Assembly (NCBI GenBank): GCA_020434565.1
Contig: JAGRAO010000009.1
Span: 1 to 33,007 of the forward strand
DNA length: 33,007 nt
Direction of reading: 5' to 3'
Source: Bdellovibrionales bacterium
GTDB lineage: Bacteria; Bdellovibrionota_C; UBA2361; RFPC01
Below are positions 16,301 through 22,890 of this stretch, piece by piece (position 1 is the stretch's first letter; every line of letters starts with the position of its first letter). The position numbers and the translations under genes are program-made. A model generated the notes under the pieces. That model made no database searches and had not been told where the DNA came from. It saw only the letters and a list, made by a program, of their open reading frames with translations.

Positions 16301-16865
16301 TTATAAACTCATCAGGTCCCAACAACTTTGTATGAGGGCGGAGACCCAGATCCGGCTAGGATTGCTTGCCCCTCAATCGGCATGGGTAATGCGGGTTATA
16401 GCGGTCCTTAAGCAGAATGTCCGTAGGCAGATTCATTTTGACGCCGAAGAAAGATTGGTTCGGGCGATCCTGCCCCGGTTAAGCCCTCTCTTTGAGCCGC
16501 GGACTTAGCCGAAATGACAAGCGAAGACCGACCTTCAAAAGCTCCGAATAAAAGGGGTGCCTACCTGCGAAAGTTTCTCCATTTTGAGATGTCTGCTCTC
16601 AAATCGCTCCTTTGGCAAAAGCAGACGAGAGGCAGGGTGAGCGCAATATTATTCTTAAAATAACGTTCTGAAAAAAACTGACTCCCCCGGTGTCTCTTCA
16701 CTTTAAATTACTTAAAAGTTCTTACATCCTATTCGTAAATTCCTAATCTTCTTATCCACAGCATGTGCGCAAGTGTTTAAAAAACTTGCTGTTATCTTTA
16801 GATTTTTTTCCGATTTTGTCAGGACTTTGTTGTTGATTTTTTAAGCTACTGGGTCTAACTCTCCA
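16301..16865. other. A+T-rich gap before the giant RNA
   Basis: About 565 bases without a supported gene. The right half is strongly A+T-rich. It has one perfect DnaA-box sequence, TTATCCACA (16752-16760), and a 6-bp hairpin GCAAGT..ACTTGC (16769-16789). A weak sigma-70-like pair, TTGTTG (16830-16835) and TCTAAC (16854-16859) 18 bases apart, is the best promoter candidate for the RNA that follows. Confidence 0.4.
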
Positions 16866-17290
16866 GTTGTAGAAGCGAACTGAGACACTACTTCGCTCCC
16901 AATCGAGAAGGCTCCCGGAGAGGAGAGATTCTTTCCGAAAAGCACTCGAACGAGGAAGCAAGATACAGTTCGAAATCTTCACTGTTTCCCCTCGGGCCTA
17001 GAAGGTATCCGGGGGCGGTGAGTTCGGAAAGTTCCTTATCTCTTTAGAGATAAGGGGCTAGTTGTCCGAGCAGGCGGGTTTTCTCCCCCGTTTCGACGGA
17101 GGGAGGTTCCGGAAAACGAGCTCAGATTCAGGGAGTTTCGACCGGAAGGTAGGAGTCGGTGACGGCCGACGTACTCACGAAGAATTGCCAAAGGGAGACC
17201 TGGAGCGTTTTGCGTGACCCTATCGAAACCTGGCGGGTAAGGGAGAAATCCCTTGCTCTCTCAAAGAGGGCGTGAAAGTTCTGACTTAAC

Positions 17291-17323
17291 AATGAGATGA
17301 GGGAGACCTCGGTTTCTCTCATT
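17291..17323 (+). repeat. Bulged tetraloop module, copy 1, inside the giant RNA
   Basis: AATGAGA (17291-17297) pairs with TCTCATT (17317-17323). Inside, GAGAC-CTCG-GTTTC (17303-17316) forms the cap, leaving a five-base 5' bulge (TGAGG). The core sequence GGGAGACCTCGGTTTC recurs as copy 2 at 17563-17580. Confidence 0.6.
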
Positions 17324-17555
17324 CAAGCAGATGCTCGCCCAGTTTGAGACAGTGGATGTTTCTCTCACAAGAGGCTCTCTTCCTGAAAGTAGAAGGGAAA
17401 GACGGCAGTCCCCTTCACGAGGAGAGCAGTTCGACCTTAGCGAAGGACCGTTCGCGGGTAAGAACAAGAGAGAGCATGTGCGACTTCCGATCCTCGTAGA
17501 GGTGATGAAGAGTGAAAACCTGGTCTTCAGTGAACCCTAATTCACTGAGTACAGA

Positions 17556-17583
17556 CTTGGGTGGGGAGACTTCGGTTTCCAAG
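17556..17583 (+). repeat. Bulged tetraloop module, copy 2, inside the giant RNA
   Basis: CTT (17556-17558) pairs with AAG (17581-17583). Inside, GGAGAC-TTCG-GTTTCC (17565-17580) is a C(UUCG)G-capped stem, with a purine-rich 5' bulge (GGGTGG) as in copy 1. The two copies share core sequence, loop position and bulge side. Confidence 0.6.
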
Positions 17584-18468
17584 CGATGTTCGGGCAACCG
17601 ATACGCCTGTGTTGGCCATCGTATCGCTCTTCACGTTAAATTCCTCTACGGCGCTTTCGCAATCCGGTCGTTAGGGAACGATCAGAAAGCGTATAAGATA
17701 AGGATTCAAGGTGACCGTATTCTGAGTAATCAGTGGAGGTCGACCGGAAGAAGAAAACAGATGGAGGCCCGGAGAACTTGCGAAGCGGGCACAAATATTC
17801 AGGAATCGGTACCTGATTGTGCTGCAAGACGCGGGAAGTAGACCGATGCCGAGAGAGTTCGGCCGCAAGCTGAACGAGGTCTGCGACGGTCAAGGATAGA
17901 GGGGAGTAAAATCCCGCGCTCTACCCGAAAGGATGTTATTGCGAAAACTCATCGCGGAACGAGGTAGCTCACGTTCCCAAGAAGAGAAAACATCCTGCAT
18001 CCAGAAACATGCGGCGGAGAAGTACTCTCTCTGCGATGTAAGATGCGAACGTTGGAACGAGTCGCCTTGAGCAAAAAACCGGCGACCTTCTGGCACAGAG
18101 TATACGCGATGGTAAGAATCTGCCCCCCTTCGCAATGGGATGTGGTGAAAAGGTCTTACCGGTACGAGATGTCTGACGACCCAGACTGAAAATAACGGTC
18201 GAGCTCGTAGGCGAGTGTGGTACTCGCAGAACGGCAAACGTGGAGTGAATACTTTCGAGTATTCCGCGCTACGAAACCATCAATCCACTTGTGGATTGAA
18301 AACGAGCAACCAACAGGGCTCCCCCTGCGGCGGTTGAGAGAGTAGATCGAACTCTAAGTTACTGGCTCCTGTGTTCGACCTTTCTCCCGCGTTAAACGCA
18401 GAGGCTCCTCCGGGAGAGACATTTATGTCTGACTTGTTGATGAGAGCTGGCTGGTTTCACCCGAAGTA

Positions 18469-18519
18469 GCGTTTGTACACGCCGTCAAGACTACTCGAGT
18501 CATAATGAACCACAAACGC
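18469..18519 (+). other. Last long-range stem of the giant RNA
   Basis: GCGTTTGT (18469-18476) is perfectly complementary to ACAAACGC (18512-18519). Its last two bases are also the first two of the terminator stem, so the two helices compete or stack at the 3' end. The preceding CGAAGTAG (18462-18469) is complementary to CTACTTCG at 16888-16895, which could join the ends of the molecule. Confidence 0.55.
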
Positions 18520-18547
18520 GGGGTCCTAGTGACCCCGCTTCTTTTTT
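18518..18547 (+). terminator. Intrinsic terminator of the giant RNA
   Basis: GCGGGGTC (18518-18525), loop CTAGT, GACCCCGC (18531-18538), then TTCTTTTTT. A perfect 8-bp G+C-rich stem followed by a U-tract is a textbook rho-independent terminator on the plus strand. Confidence 0.9.
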
Positions 18548-18724
18548 CCCGCTCGGCGCTTTGGCCCAGGGGAGGCCCCCTCGCCCTGATCGGGCTTCAC
18601 CCCCTGAAAAGAGAAATAAAGTGATACAAAACGAAACGCTCGCTATCGTTTTGTGCTGAATTTGCTCTACGTGTGAACTGCAGATTGCCTTCGGCTGCTC
18701 AGCTCACACGCCCGCTCGGCGCTT
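18548..18724. repeat. 14-bp direct repeat bracketing hairpins after the giant RNA
   Basis: CCCGCTCGGCGCTT occurs at 18548-18561 and again at 18711-18724. Between the copies lie ACAAAACGA..TCGTTTTGT (9-bp arms, about 18624-18653) and CGTGTGA..TCACACG (18670-18676 and 18704-18710). The second copy lies just beyond the end of the minus-strand lipoprotein gene, so the CGTGTGA hairpin falls in that gene's 3' flank. The repeat could be a duplication scar or part of a second structured RNA. Confidence 0.5.
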
Positions 18725-18729
18725 CAGGA

Positions 18730-19284
18730 TCAACCACGGTCCTTTTTTACAAACAAGCACACTTCTTTTCGGCGAACTCCCCACTTGAGCGCGCGAGTCC
18801 GGTCCATTCCCATGTACAGATCTACTCGATTGTTGAATCGCCTGTTCGTTCGATCAGCTATCCTGTAAGTCCCCGGTAGCCCCTCAATAGTAACAGGCAG
18901 ACCAAAGACAAAGCCCTTTTGCTCGAGATCGCGGGAAACGGCGACTACGCGAGAGGAATCATTGAGCCGAGTTCCATCTGCCGTCAATCGTGGATGGCTA
19001 TCAGTTTCACGACGGGAACTTGTGTAAGCAGAGACCAAGGCATCTATGCACCGCTTTGTAACTCGAACGACCTTCTCCTTCGGTTTTGGAAATTTTTGTT
19101 TCTGTGCCTTTTGCTCGTTGCTCGGATGTTCTTTGGAGGGATAGTCAATCGTCGTGAGCCTCTTTCCAGTACAACTCGAAAGGAAGAGAGAAGAGCATAC
19201 GAAAACACTCAAGGGAATCACTCTCGACAAAGCTCTGCCAAAAAAGAACAGAGGGGAAATTGGCCAATGAGGGCGCTCAAGCAT
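18730..19284 (-). CDS. 3D-domain lipoprotein
   Basis: 184 residues. A hydrophobic segment ends in LFLSSC, a lipobox with Cys38; the 20 residues before it are long for a signal peptide, so a later start (a GTG near residue 22) is possible. A Lys/Pro-rich linker follows. From about residue 85 it shows the 3D (Asp-Asp-Asp) double-psi beta-barrel: VSAYTSSRRETDSHPRLTA, DGTRLNDSSRVVAVSRDL, GLPVTIEGLPGTYRIADRTN, then NRVDLYMGMDRTRALKWGVR. This domain occurs in MltA-type lytic transglycosylases and YabE-like peptidoglycan enzymes, so an envelope or cell-wall role is likely. The ribosome binding site tagggag precedes the ATG. It lies downstream of the flagellin gene on the same strand. Confidence 0.85.
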   Translation of the reverse strand: MLERPHWPISPLFFFGRALSRVIPLSVFVCSSLFLSSCTGKRLTTIDYPSKEHPSNEQKAQKQKFPKPKEKVVRVTKRCIDALVSAYTSSRRETDSHPRLTADGTRLNDSSRVVAVSRDLEQKGFVFGLPVTIEGLPGTYRIADRTNRRFNNRVDLYMGMDRTRALKWGVRRKEVCLFVKKDRG

Positions 19285-19298
19285 AGACGTGAATCTCC

Positions 19299-19421
19299 CT
19301 AGGCGACCAAGAGTATCGGTGTATAGTGCCGAAGCCCGCAGAGAATGAACAGGGCGAAGATTAAAAATATATTGAGAGTTACGCCGTCTCGCCAGCGAAG
19401 GTAGTGAGCACTCCCATACAT
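19299..19421 (-). CDS. Possible 40-residue single-pass membrane peptide
   Basis: Read by hand on the minus strand between the flagellin stop and the lipoprotein start. It begins MYGSAHYLRWRDG, then TLNIFLIFALFILCGLRHY, a good transmembrane helix with positive residues on both sides, and ends LLVA. The stop codon lies 14 bases before the lipoprotein ATG. No strong ribosome binding site is seen, so it may be a chance frame. Its hydrophobic, well-bounded composition and operon position justify listing it. Confidence 0.35.
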   Translation of the reverse strand: MYGSAHYLRWRDGVTLNIFLIFALFILCGLRHYTPILLVA

Positions 19422-19496
19422 ATTTGCACCGTGTTTTGATTTGTGAATCTTGAAGTCAACGTTCTCGCGCATGCTCGACTTGAGAACAAGGCTTGT

Positions 19497-21335
19497 CTAC
19501 AATTTAAGAAGTTCGAGAATGAGCTCAGGCTGCAAGTTCGCCTGTCCAAGAACGGCCGTTGCAGCCTGTTGTCTCACCTGAAGGGCGACAAGCTGCGCTG
19601 CTTCCTCCGCGACATCGACATCCCGAATCCTTGATTCTGCCGCTTTTGTTTCTTGCACAAGGCTTCCGAGAGAAGAGACTGCAGATTCAAGCCTCGCTTC
19701 AAAAGCTCCAATTTTTCCCTGTTCAAGCGCTATCCTATCGGAATCATCCTCCAGGCTTTCAAGAGTCGATTGCGCATCTTCTTGGGTGAGAACTGAGTAG
19801 TACTTCTCCGAGGTGGAAGTAGTCGTCCCTCCGTATTCTGCCCCTACAAAGGTTTTGCTAACATCGGTCCCTATACCATCAAGCACTCCATCTCCATTGA
19901 GATCCTGAAGCTCGTTGTACTTGACGACGGACGTTGTCTTGCCGATGTATGTAAAGTTTCCGTCGACATCACTTGTAAACTTATAGACGCTGCCATCTCC
20001 TGACATAACAATGTCAGTCAACCCGTCGCCGTTGATATCTCCAATTGCTAACTCCGGATTGAACGGGCCAAATGACTGACTAAAGGCTTCCGTAAAGGTT
20101 CCATCTCCATTACTAAAGAGAACAAGCAAATCCCCATTATCAGCGACCACCAAGTCGTCGTATCCATCCCGATTAAAATCTGCCACTTCAGCTTCATAAA
20201 TCTTTGTTCCATCCGATTTCGGTGTGGACTGAGTAAACCCCCCAGAACCATCTCCCAGAAAGAGATACAGACTGTCAGTAGTGTTCACCCCAATAAAGTC
20301 GGCATTTCCATCTCCGTTAAAATCGCCAGATTTAAATTCACCTATCTGCTCGCCGACAAAGAAGCTCCCAAGAGAGGAAAAACTTCCCGTACCATCACCC
20401 TCATAAATATAGGCAGTGCTGTCAAAGACTGATGTTGTAAAAATATCGAGGTTCCCGTCGTTGTTGATATCAGCAAAAGCGAGCGACAACCCCGCTGTCT
20501 CAGAGCCGACATCGTTCACGGTGAATCCTCCCATTTGATCGTTGATCAGGACCTTCACGAGAGGATTACTAAAAATCGAGACTCCCAGATCGTCATAGCC
20601 GTCCCCGTTGAGGTCAGCCACTTTGATATCAACCGGAGATTCTCCCCCGAGATCGAGTGAGATCGTCCCAGAGAATGTGCCATCCCCCTGTCCAAAAGTG
20701 ATGTAAACATCGTCTGCCTGGTACACAAGATCGATAATGCCATCATGGTTAAAATCTCCCGTAGCGACCTGATCTGGCGAAGATGCTCCGATAGTCAGTC
20801 CAGAATCACTAAACGTCCCATCCCCGATGAGCTGCGAGAGTTCCTCTCGCAGCTTTGCAGTAATTCTTCCATTTGAATCGGCCCCTGCTTGAATCGAAAG
20901 CGAACTCGATTCTCCGGTCAGTAAGTACTCGCCGTTGAATTTTGTAGAACCCAGAATCCTGTTAAATTCTGCGGTCAGTGCATCGAGCTCTTGTTGGAGT
21001 GGAACTCGTTGTGAGAGCGTAAACACACCATTTGCAGCTTGGGCGGCAATCTCTTTTTGTCGCGTAACAATTGATTCGAGTTCACCGAGTGCAGCACTCG
21101 CTATTGAAACAGTAGAGATTCCATCATTCACATTTCGGATTGCTTGGCCGTAAACGGTGGACTTGCTTTTGAGAGATTCGGCCAGAGCAAGACCGGCAGC
21201 ATCATCGGAAGCCTTATTTATTCGCTGGCCTGAAGAGAGCCGTTCAAAAACTGTTGAGAGAGATCGACTCGTCGTCGAAAGATTCGACTGCGCCCGAAGC
21301 GAAGAGAGATTGTTGTTCAGCGACAAAACTGCCAT
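19497..21335 (-). CDS. fliC: Flagellin with a seven-repeat FG-GAP/VCBS beta-propeller in the variable region
   Basis: 612 residues. The N-terminal D0/D1 region (1-165) is a classic flagellin: MAVLSLNNNLSSLRAQSNLS, then ERLSSGQRINKASDDAAGLA. The C-terminal D1/D0 region (about 510-612) includes SRIRDVDVAEEAAQLVALQV and the leucine-rich end. Between them lie seven D-x-N-x-D-G-x-x-D motifs at residues 194, 241, 289, 338, 387, 433 and 478, spaced 45-49 residues, each with a following FG-GAP-like G-D-G-x-F strand. Seven such calcium-binding repeats form a seven-bladed propeller in alpha-integrins. A stray GDGTFS at about 171 could supply the strand that closes the ring. Both ends are intact, so a filament is expected. 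No clear ribosome binding site or sigma-28 promoter is seen, and no other flagellar gene is nearby. Confidence 0.93.
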   Translation of the reverse strand: MAVLSLNNNLSSLRAQSNLSTTSRSLSTVFERLSSGQRINKASDDAAGLALAESLKSKSTVYGQAIRNVNDGISTVSIASAALGELESIVTRQKEIAAQAANGVFTLSQRVPLQQELDALTAEFNRILGSTKFNGEYLLTGESSSLSIQAGADSNGRITAKLREELSQLIGDGTFSDSGLTIGASSPDQVATGDFNHDGIIDLVYQADDVYITFGQGDGTFSGTISLDLGGESPVDIKVADLNGDGYDDLGVSIFSNPLVKVLINDQMGGFTVNDVGSETAGLSLAFADINNDGNLDIFTTSVFDSTAYIYEGDGTGSFSSLGSFFVGEQIGEFKSGDFNGDGNADFIGVNTTDSLYLFLGDGSGGFTQSTPKSDGTKIYEAEVADFNRDGYDDLVVADNGDLLVLFSNGDGTFTEAFSQSFGPFNPELAIGDINGDGLTDIVMSGDGSVYKFTSDVDGNFTYIGKTTSVVKYNELQDLNGDGVLDGIGTDVSKTFVGAEYGGTTTSTSEKYYSVLTQEDAQSTLESLEDDSDRIALEQGKIGAFEARLESAVSSLGSLVQETKAAESRIRDVDVAEEAAQLVALQVRQQAATAVLGQANLQPELILELLKL

Positions 21336-21839
21336 GTACGCGCTACTGCGTGGCCAAAACTTCCACTACTGGCCATCAGGTTAAAAATCGCTAAGAATTT
21401 TGGTATGGTTAACATTCAAGCGCTTAATTGTTGAAACAGATCCCAAAAGGGGTACAAACCCCTTCCCACCTGCCACCTTTTCGACTGAAAAGTGAGCAAT
21501 CCTCGTAGGAAAACACCTCAAAGCCGAGCACTCTGACTTCAAGGCCTGTGAACGATGAACAGGAGCGGCTCAGTCGGTTTTGGCCGCGATTGCGAGCCGC
21601 GGCCGTCAAACGTACAAAAAGTACATTTAAGTAACCCGGCCCAAAAAGCCCTCAATAAGAGATGTAGCCTTGTTGATGAACCTCTCTTGGCGAACTTTCG
21701 ACACCCCCAAGTAACGACGCCCCAATCAAGGAGAGGTTCATCAACAAGGCTCTCAAACGATCAGGAGCTAGGGCGAAAGACAAAGGATACATCTCTCCAA
21801 AGCTCAGGTTTTAAGCAACGGTGTGAGGAATAAATAAAA
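21336..21839. other. Repeat-rich intergenic stretch between flagellin and Cys-rich protein genes
   Basis: About 500 bases with no gene. It holds the hairpins AAGGGG..CCCCTT (21447-21464) and GCGGCTC..GAGCCGC (21565-21600), the doubled GTAC at about 21610-21622, and a long inverted repeat listed separately. The flagellin promoter must lie in its first 150 bases. The structures could be mobile-element relics or small RNAs. Confidence 0.45.
21666..21751. repeat. 21-bp perfect inverted repeat, possible MITE or IS relic
   Basis: The arm AGCCTTGTTGATGAACCTCT-C (21666-21686) is matched exactly by its reverse complement at 21731-21751, around a 44-base centre that is itself partly complementary (CTTGG..CCAA). 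Perfect 21-base arms are far beyond chance and resemble IS terminal repeats. The element is too short for a transposase and I see no target-site duplication. It could instead be a folded RNA or DNA site. Confidence 0.75.
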
Positions 21840-22271
21840 ATGTGCACGAGTCGTCAAATGGTGAAATGCATTGCCGTTGTTTGCATTGCTCTCGGAACGG
21901 TCACTGGACCGAGCAGTGCCTTCGCCATAGCGGGCCCCTTTCCCGTTTTTACGGGAGGCGGAAAAGAAATCGGGCCACTGTGTGAGCCCGTGGAAGCTTG
22001 TAGAGAGAGCTGTATTTCCGAGTGGGCGGACGACATGTCGGATCTCCAAGAAGCCCTCGCCGCTTGTTGCAACGCTGCTGGTGGTGAATACGAGTTTAAC
22101 GTCTATCAAGAACTCGGAAACTGTAGTGGCCCTTACGCGAACTCTTCAGCGTTTGATGCTTGTGTTAGCAATCTCGGAGGGGGACCGGGAAACATTTCGT
22201 CTCTCGTGACTCTGTTTTCCGTCCGGCTCGGACGGTGCCTTGGGCGCTGCCTCTCGTGCGGGCTGCGCTAG
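21840..22271 (+). CDS. Secreted Cys-rich protein of unknown function
   Basis: 143 residues. A Sec signal peptide (basic start, hydrophobic core CIAVVCIALGTV) ends at about SSAFA, giving a mature chain of about 114 residues. The mature part has ten Cys residues, including a CC pair and a C-terminal RCLGRCLSC cluster, suggesting several disulfides in the periplasm or outside the cell. It is rich in Gly and acidic residues in the middle. A ribosome binding site (gtgagga) lies upstream. An alternative ATG at 21858 would shorten the signal peptide by six residues. I do not recognise a family. Confidence 0.65.
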   Translation: MCTSRQMVKCIAVVCIALGTVTGPSSAFAIAGPFPVFTGGGKEIGPLCEPVEACRESCISEWADDMSDLQEALAACCNAAGGEYEFNVYQELGNCSGPYANSSAFDACVSNLGGGPGNISSLVTLFSVRLGRCLGRCLSCGLR

Positions 22272-22351
22272 CGAAAGGAAGTACTTCCCCCTTCGATTCT
22301 CACGTGAACGAGTCCCCCTAAAACCTATTGTAACCTCTAAAGAAAGCTCCT

Positions 22352-22389
22352 TCCTTGTCCTGCTCCTATGCGCATGATCAGGACAAGGA
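22352..22389. terminator. Strong hairpin downstream of the Cys-rich protein gene
   Basis: TCCTTGTCCTG (22352-22362) pairs perfectly with CAGGACAAGGA (22379-22389) around 16 bases. No U-tract follows, so termination is uncertain. It lies between the Cys-rich gene and a convergent minus-strand open frame. Confidence 0.4.
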
Positions 22390-22485
22390 GTAATAGAGAA
22401 AACAAAAAATGACCATCTTCGTTCCGATCGGAAGCGATTTCGTGGGCACCGCGGAGGGTGAGAACGGTAATAGCCTGAGTTAACT

Positions 22486-22815
22486 TCATTTCCCTAGCTG
22501 TTGGAGCGCGCCCTTCATCTCCTTCGCGGCTTTCTTAAGGCTAACAGCGTGCTTCTGATTGGACTTCTCTGTACCCGCCTGAATATACTCTCCCGTTCGA
22601 TTGTTCGAACTCGATCCTTTCTCAATCAAAGCTGAGTAGTCGCTTTTGTGGTCCTCTGAAAAGAGCTCTATTGGACAAGAGCTGTTGTCGGAGGATTGCC
22701 AGTAATTGTTTTTCGAAAAGGTTGAAAAGAAAGGAGTAATTAAAACCTCCCGGTGAAACATACGGCAGTCATCGATTTCATTCCTGAATCGAACGCGTCG
22801 TCGTATCACGTGCAT
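22486..22815 (-). CDS. Hypothetical protein, uncertain
   Basis: 109 residues from an ATG at 22815 (MHVIRRRVRF). The same frame is open back to 22974, but that would overlap the opposing citrate synthase gene by about 80 bases, so I prefer the shorter form. The C-terminal part is polar and Lys-rich (VSLKKAAKEMKGALQQLGK) and looks helical. There is no signal peptide. It lacks a good ribosome binding site and I recognise no family. It is divergent from the citrate synthase homologue. Confidence 0.35.
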   Translation of the reverse strand: MHVIRRRVRFRNEIDDCRMFHREVLITPFFSTFSKNNYWQSSDNSSCPIELFSEDHKSDYSALIEKGSSSNNRTGEYIQAGTEKSNQKHAVSLKKAAKEMKGALQQLGK

Positions 22816-22890
22816 CAATTCTGACCCGCTGATGGGGTATCTGTTGCAACATACCTCTGAAGCCCATTTCACACAGAAAGCAGAACAACC

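Larger units (their letters stand above)
16866..18547 (+). ncRNA. Giant structured non-coding RNA, unrecognised class
   Basis: There is no credible gene on either strand over about 1.6 kb, yet compact hairpins follow one another throughout. Examples: a 9-bp stem with TTTA loop (17034-17055); AAGGGA-GAAA-TCCCTT, a GNRA hairpin (17239-17254); 8-bp stem 17527-17548; GGAGAC-TTCG-GTTTCC (17565-17580); CGATACG/CGTATCG (17599-17626); a two-part arm at 17652-17691; GCACAA/TTGTGC with TCAGG/CCTGA inside (17789-17822); GGATGTT/AACATCC closing GGAACG/CGTTCC (17931-17995); GTCGCC/GGCGAC (18061-18086); GGTAAGA/TCTTACC (18111-18160); GCGAGT/ACTCGC (18211-18227); GAATACT-TTCG-AGTATTC (18247-18264); CAATCCAC/GTGGATTG (18281-18298); TCTCCCG/CGGGAGA (18383-18417). 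UUCG and GNRA loops and the terminator fix the plus strand. The 5' end is approximate. I see no rRNA, RNase P, tmRNA or group II intron hallmarks. Length exceeds that recalled for OLE, ROOL and GOLLD RNAs. Confidence 0.8.

Noticed and set aside
16752-16760. Replication origin (perfect DnaA box in an A+T-rich stretch)
   Set aside because: A single box without others in the right array, and no dnaA, dnaN or gidA nearby.
16866-18547. Divergent rRNA (a match to TTGTACACRCCG-like and TACGAGA-like words near 18160 and 18473)
   Set aside because: The short words resemble 16S and 23S motifs, but the invariant 530 loop, ATTAGATACCC and the 907 region are absent, and the hairpins do not follow the rRNA layout.
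16866-18547. Group II or group I intron, RNase P or tmRNA
   Set aside because: No domain V hairpin near the 3' end, no GUGYG start with matching end, no RNase P P4-type or tmRNA terminal motifs were seen, and no reverse transcriptase or homing endonuclease gene is present.
21348-21362. Sigma-54 promoter for flagellin (GG-N10-GC at TGGCCACGCAGTAGC on the minus strand)
   Set aside because: The start site would fall at the flagellin ATG and the sequence between the GG and GC elements fits poorly.
22408-22482. A 24-residue plus-strand peptide (MTIFVPIGSDF)
   Set aside because: Too short, no clear ribosome binding site, and no neighbour to support it.
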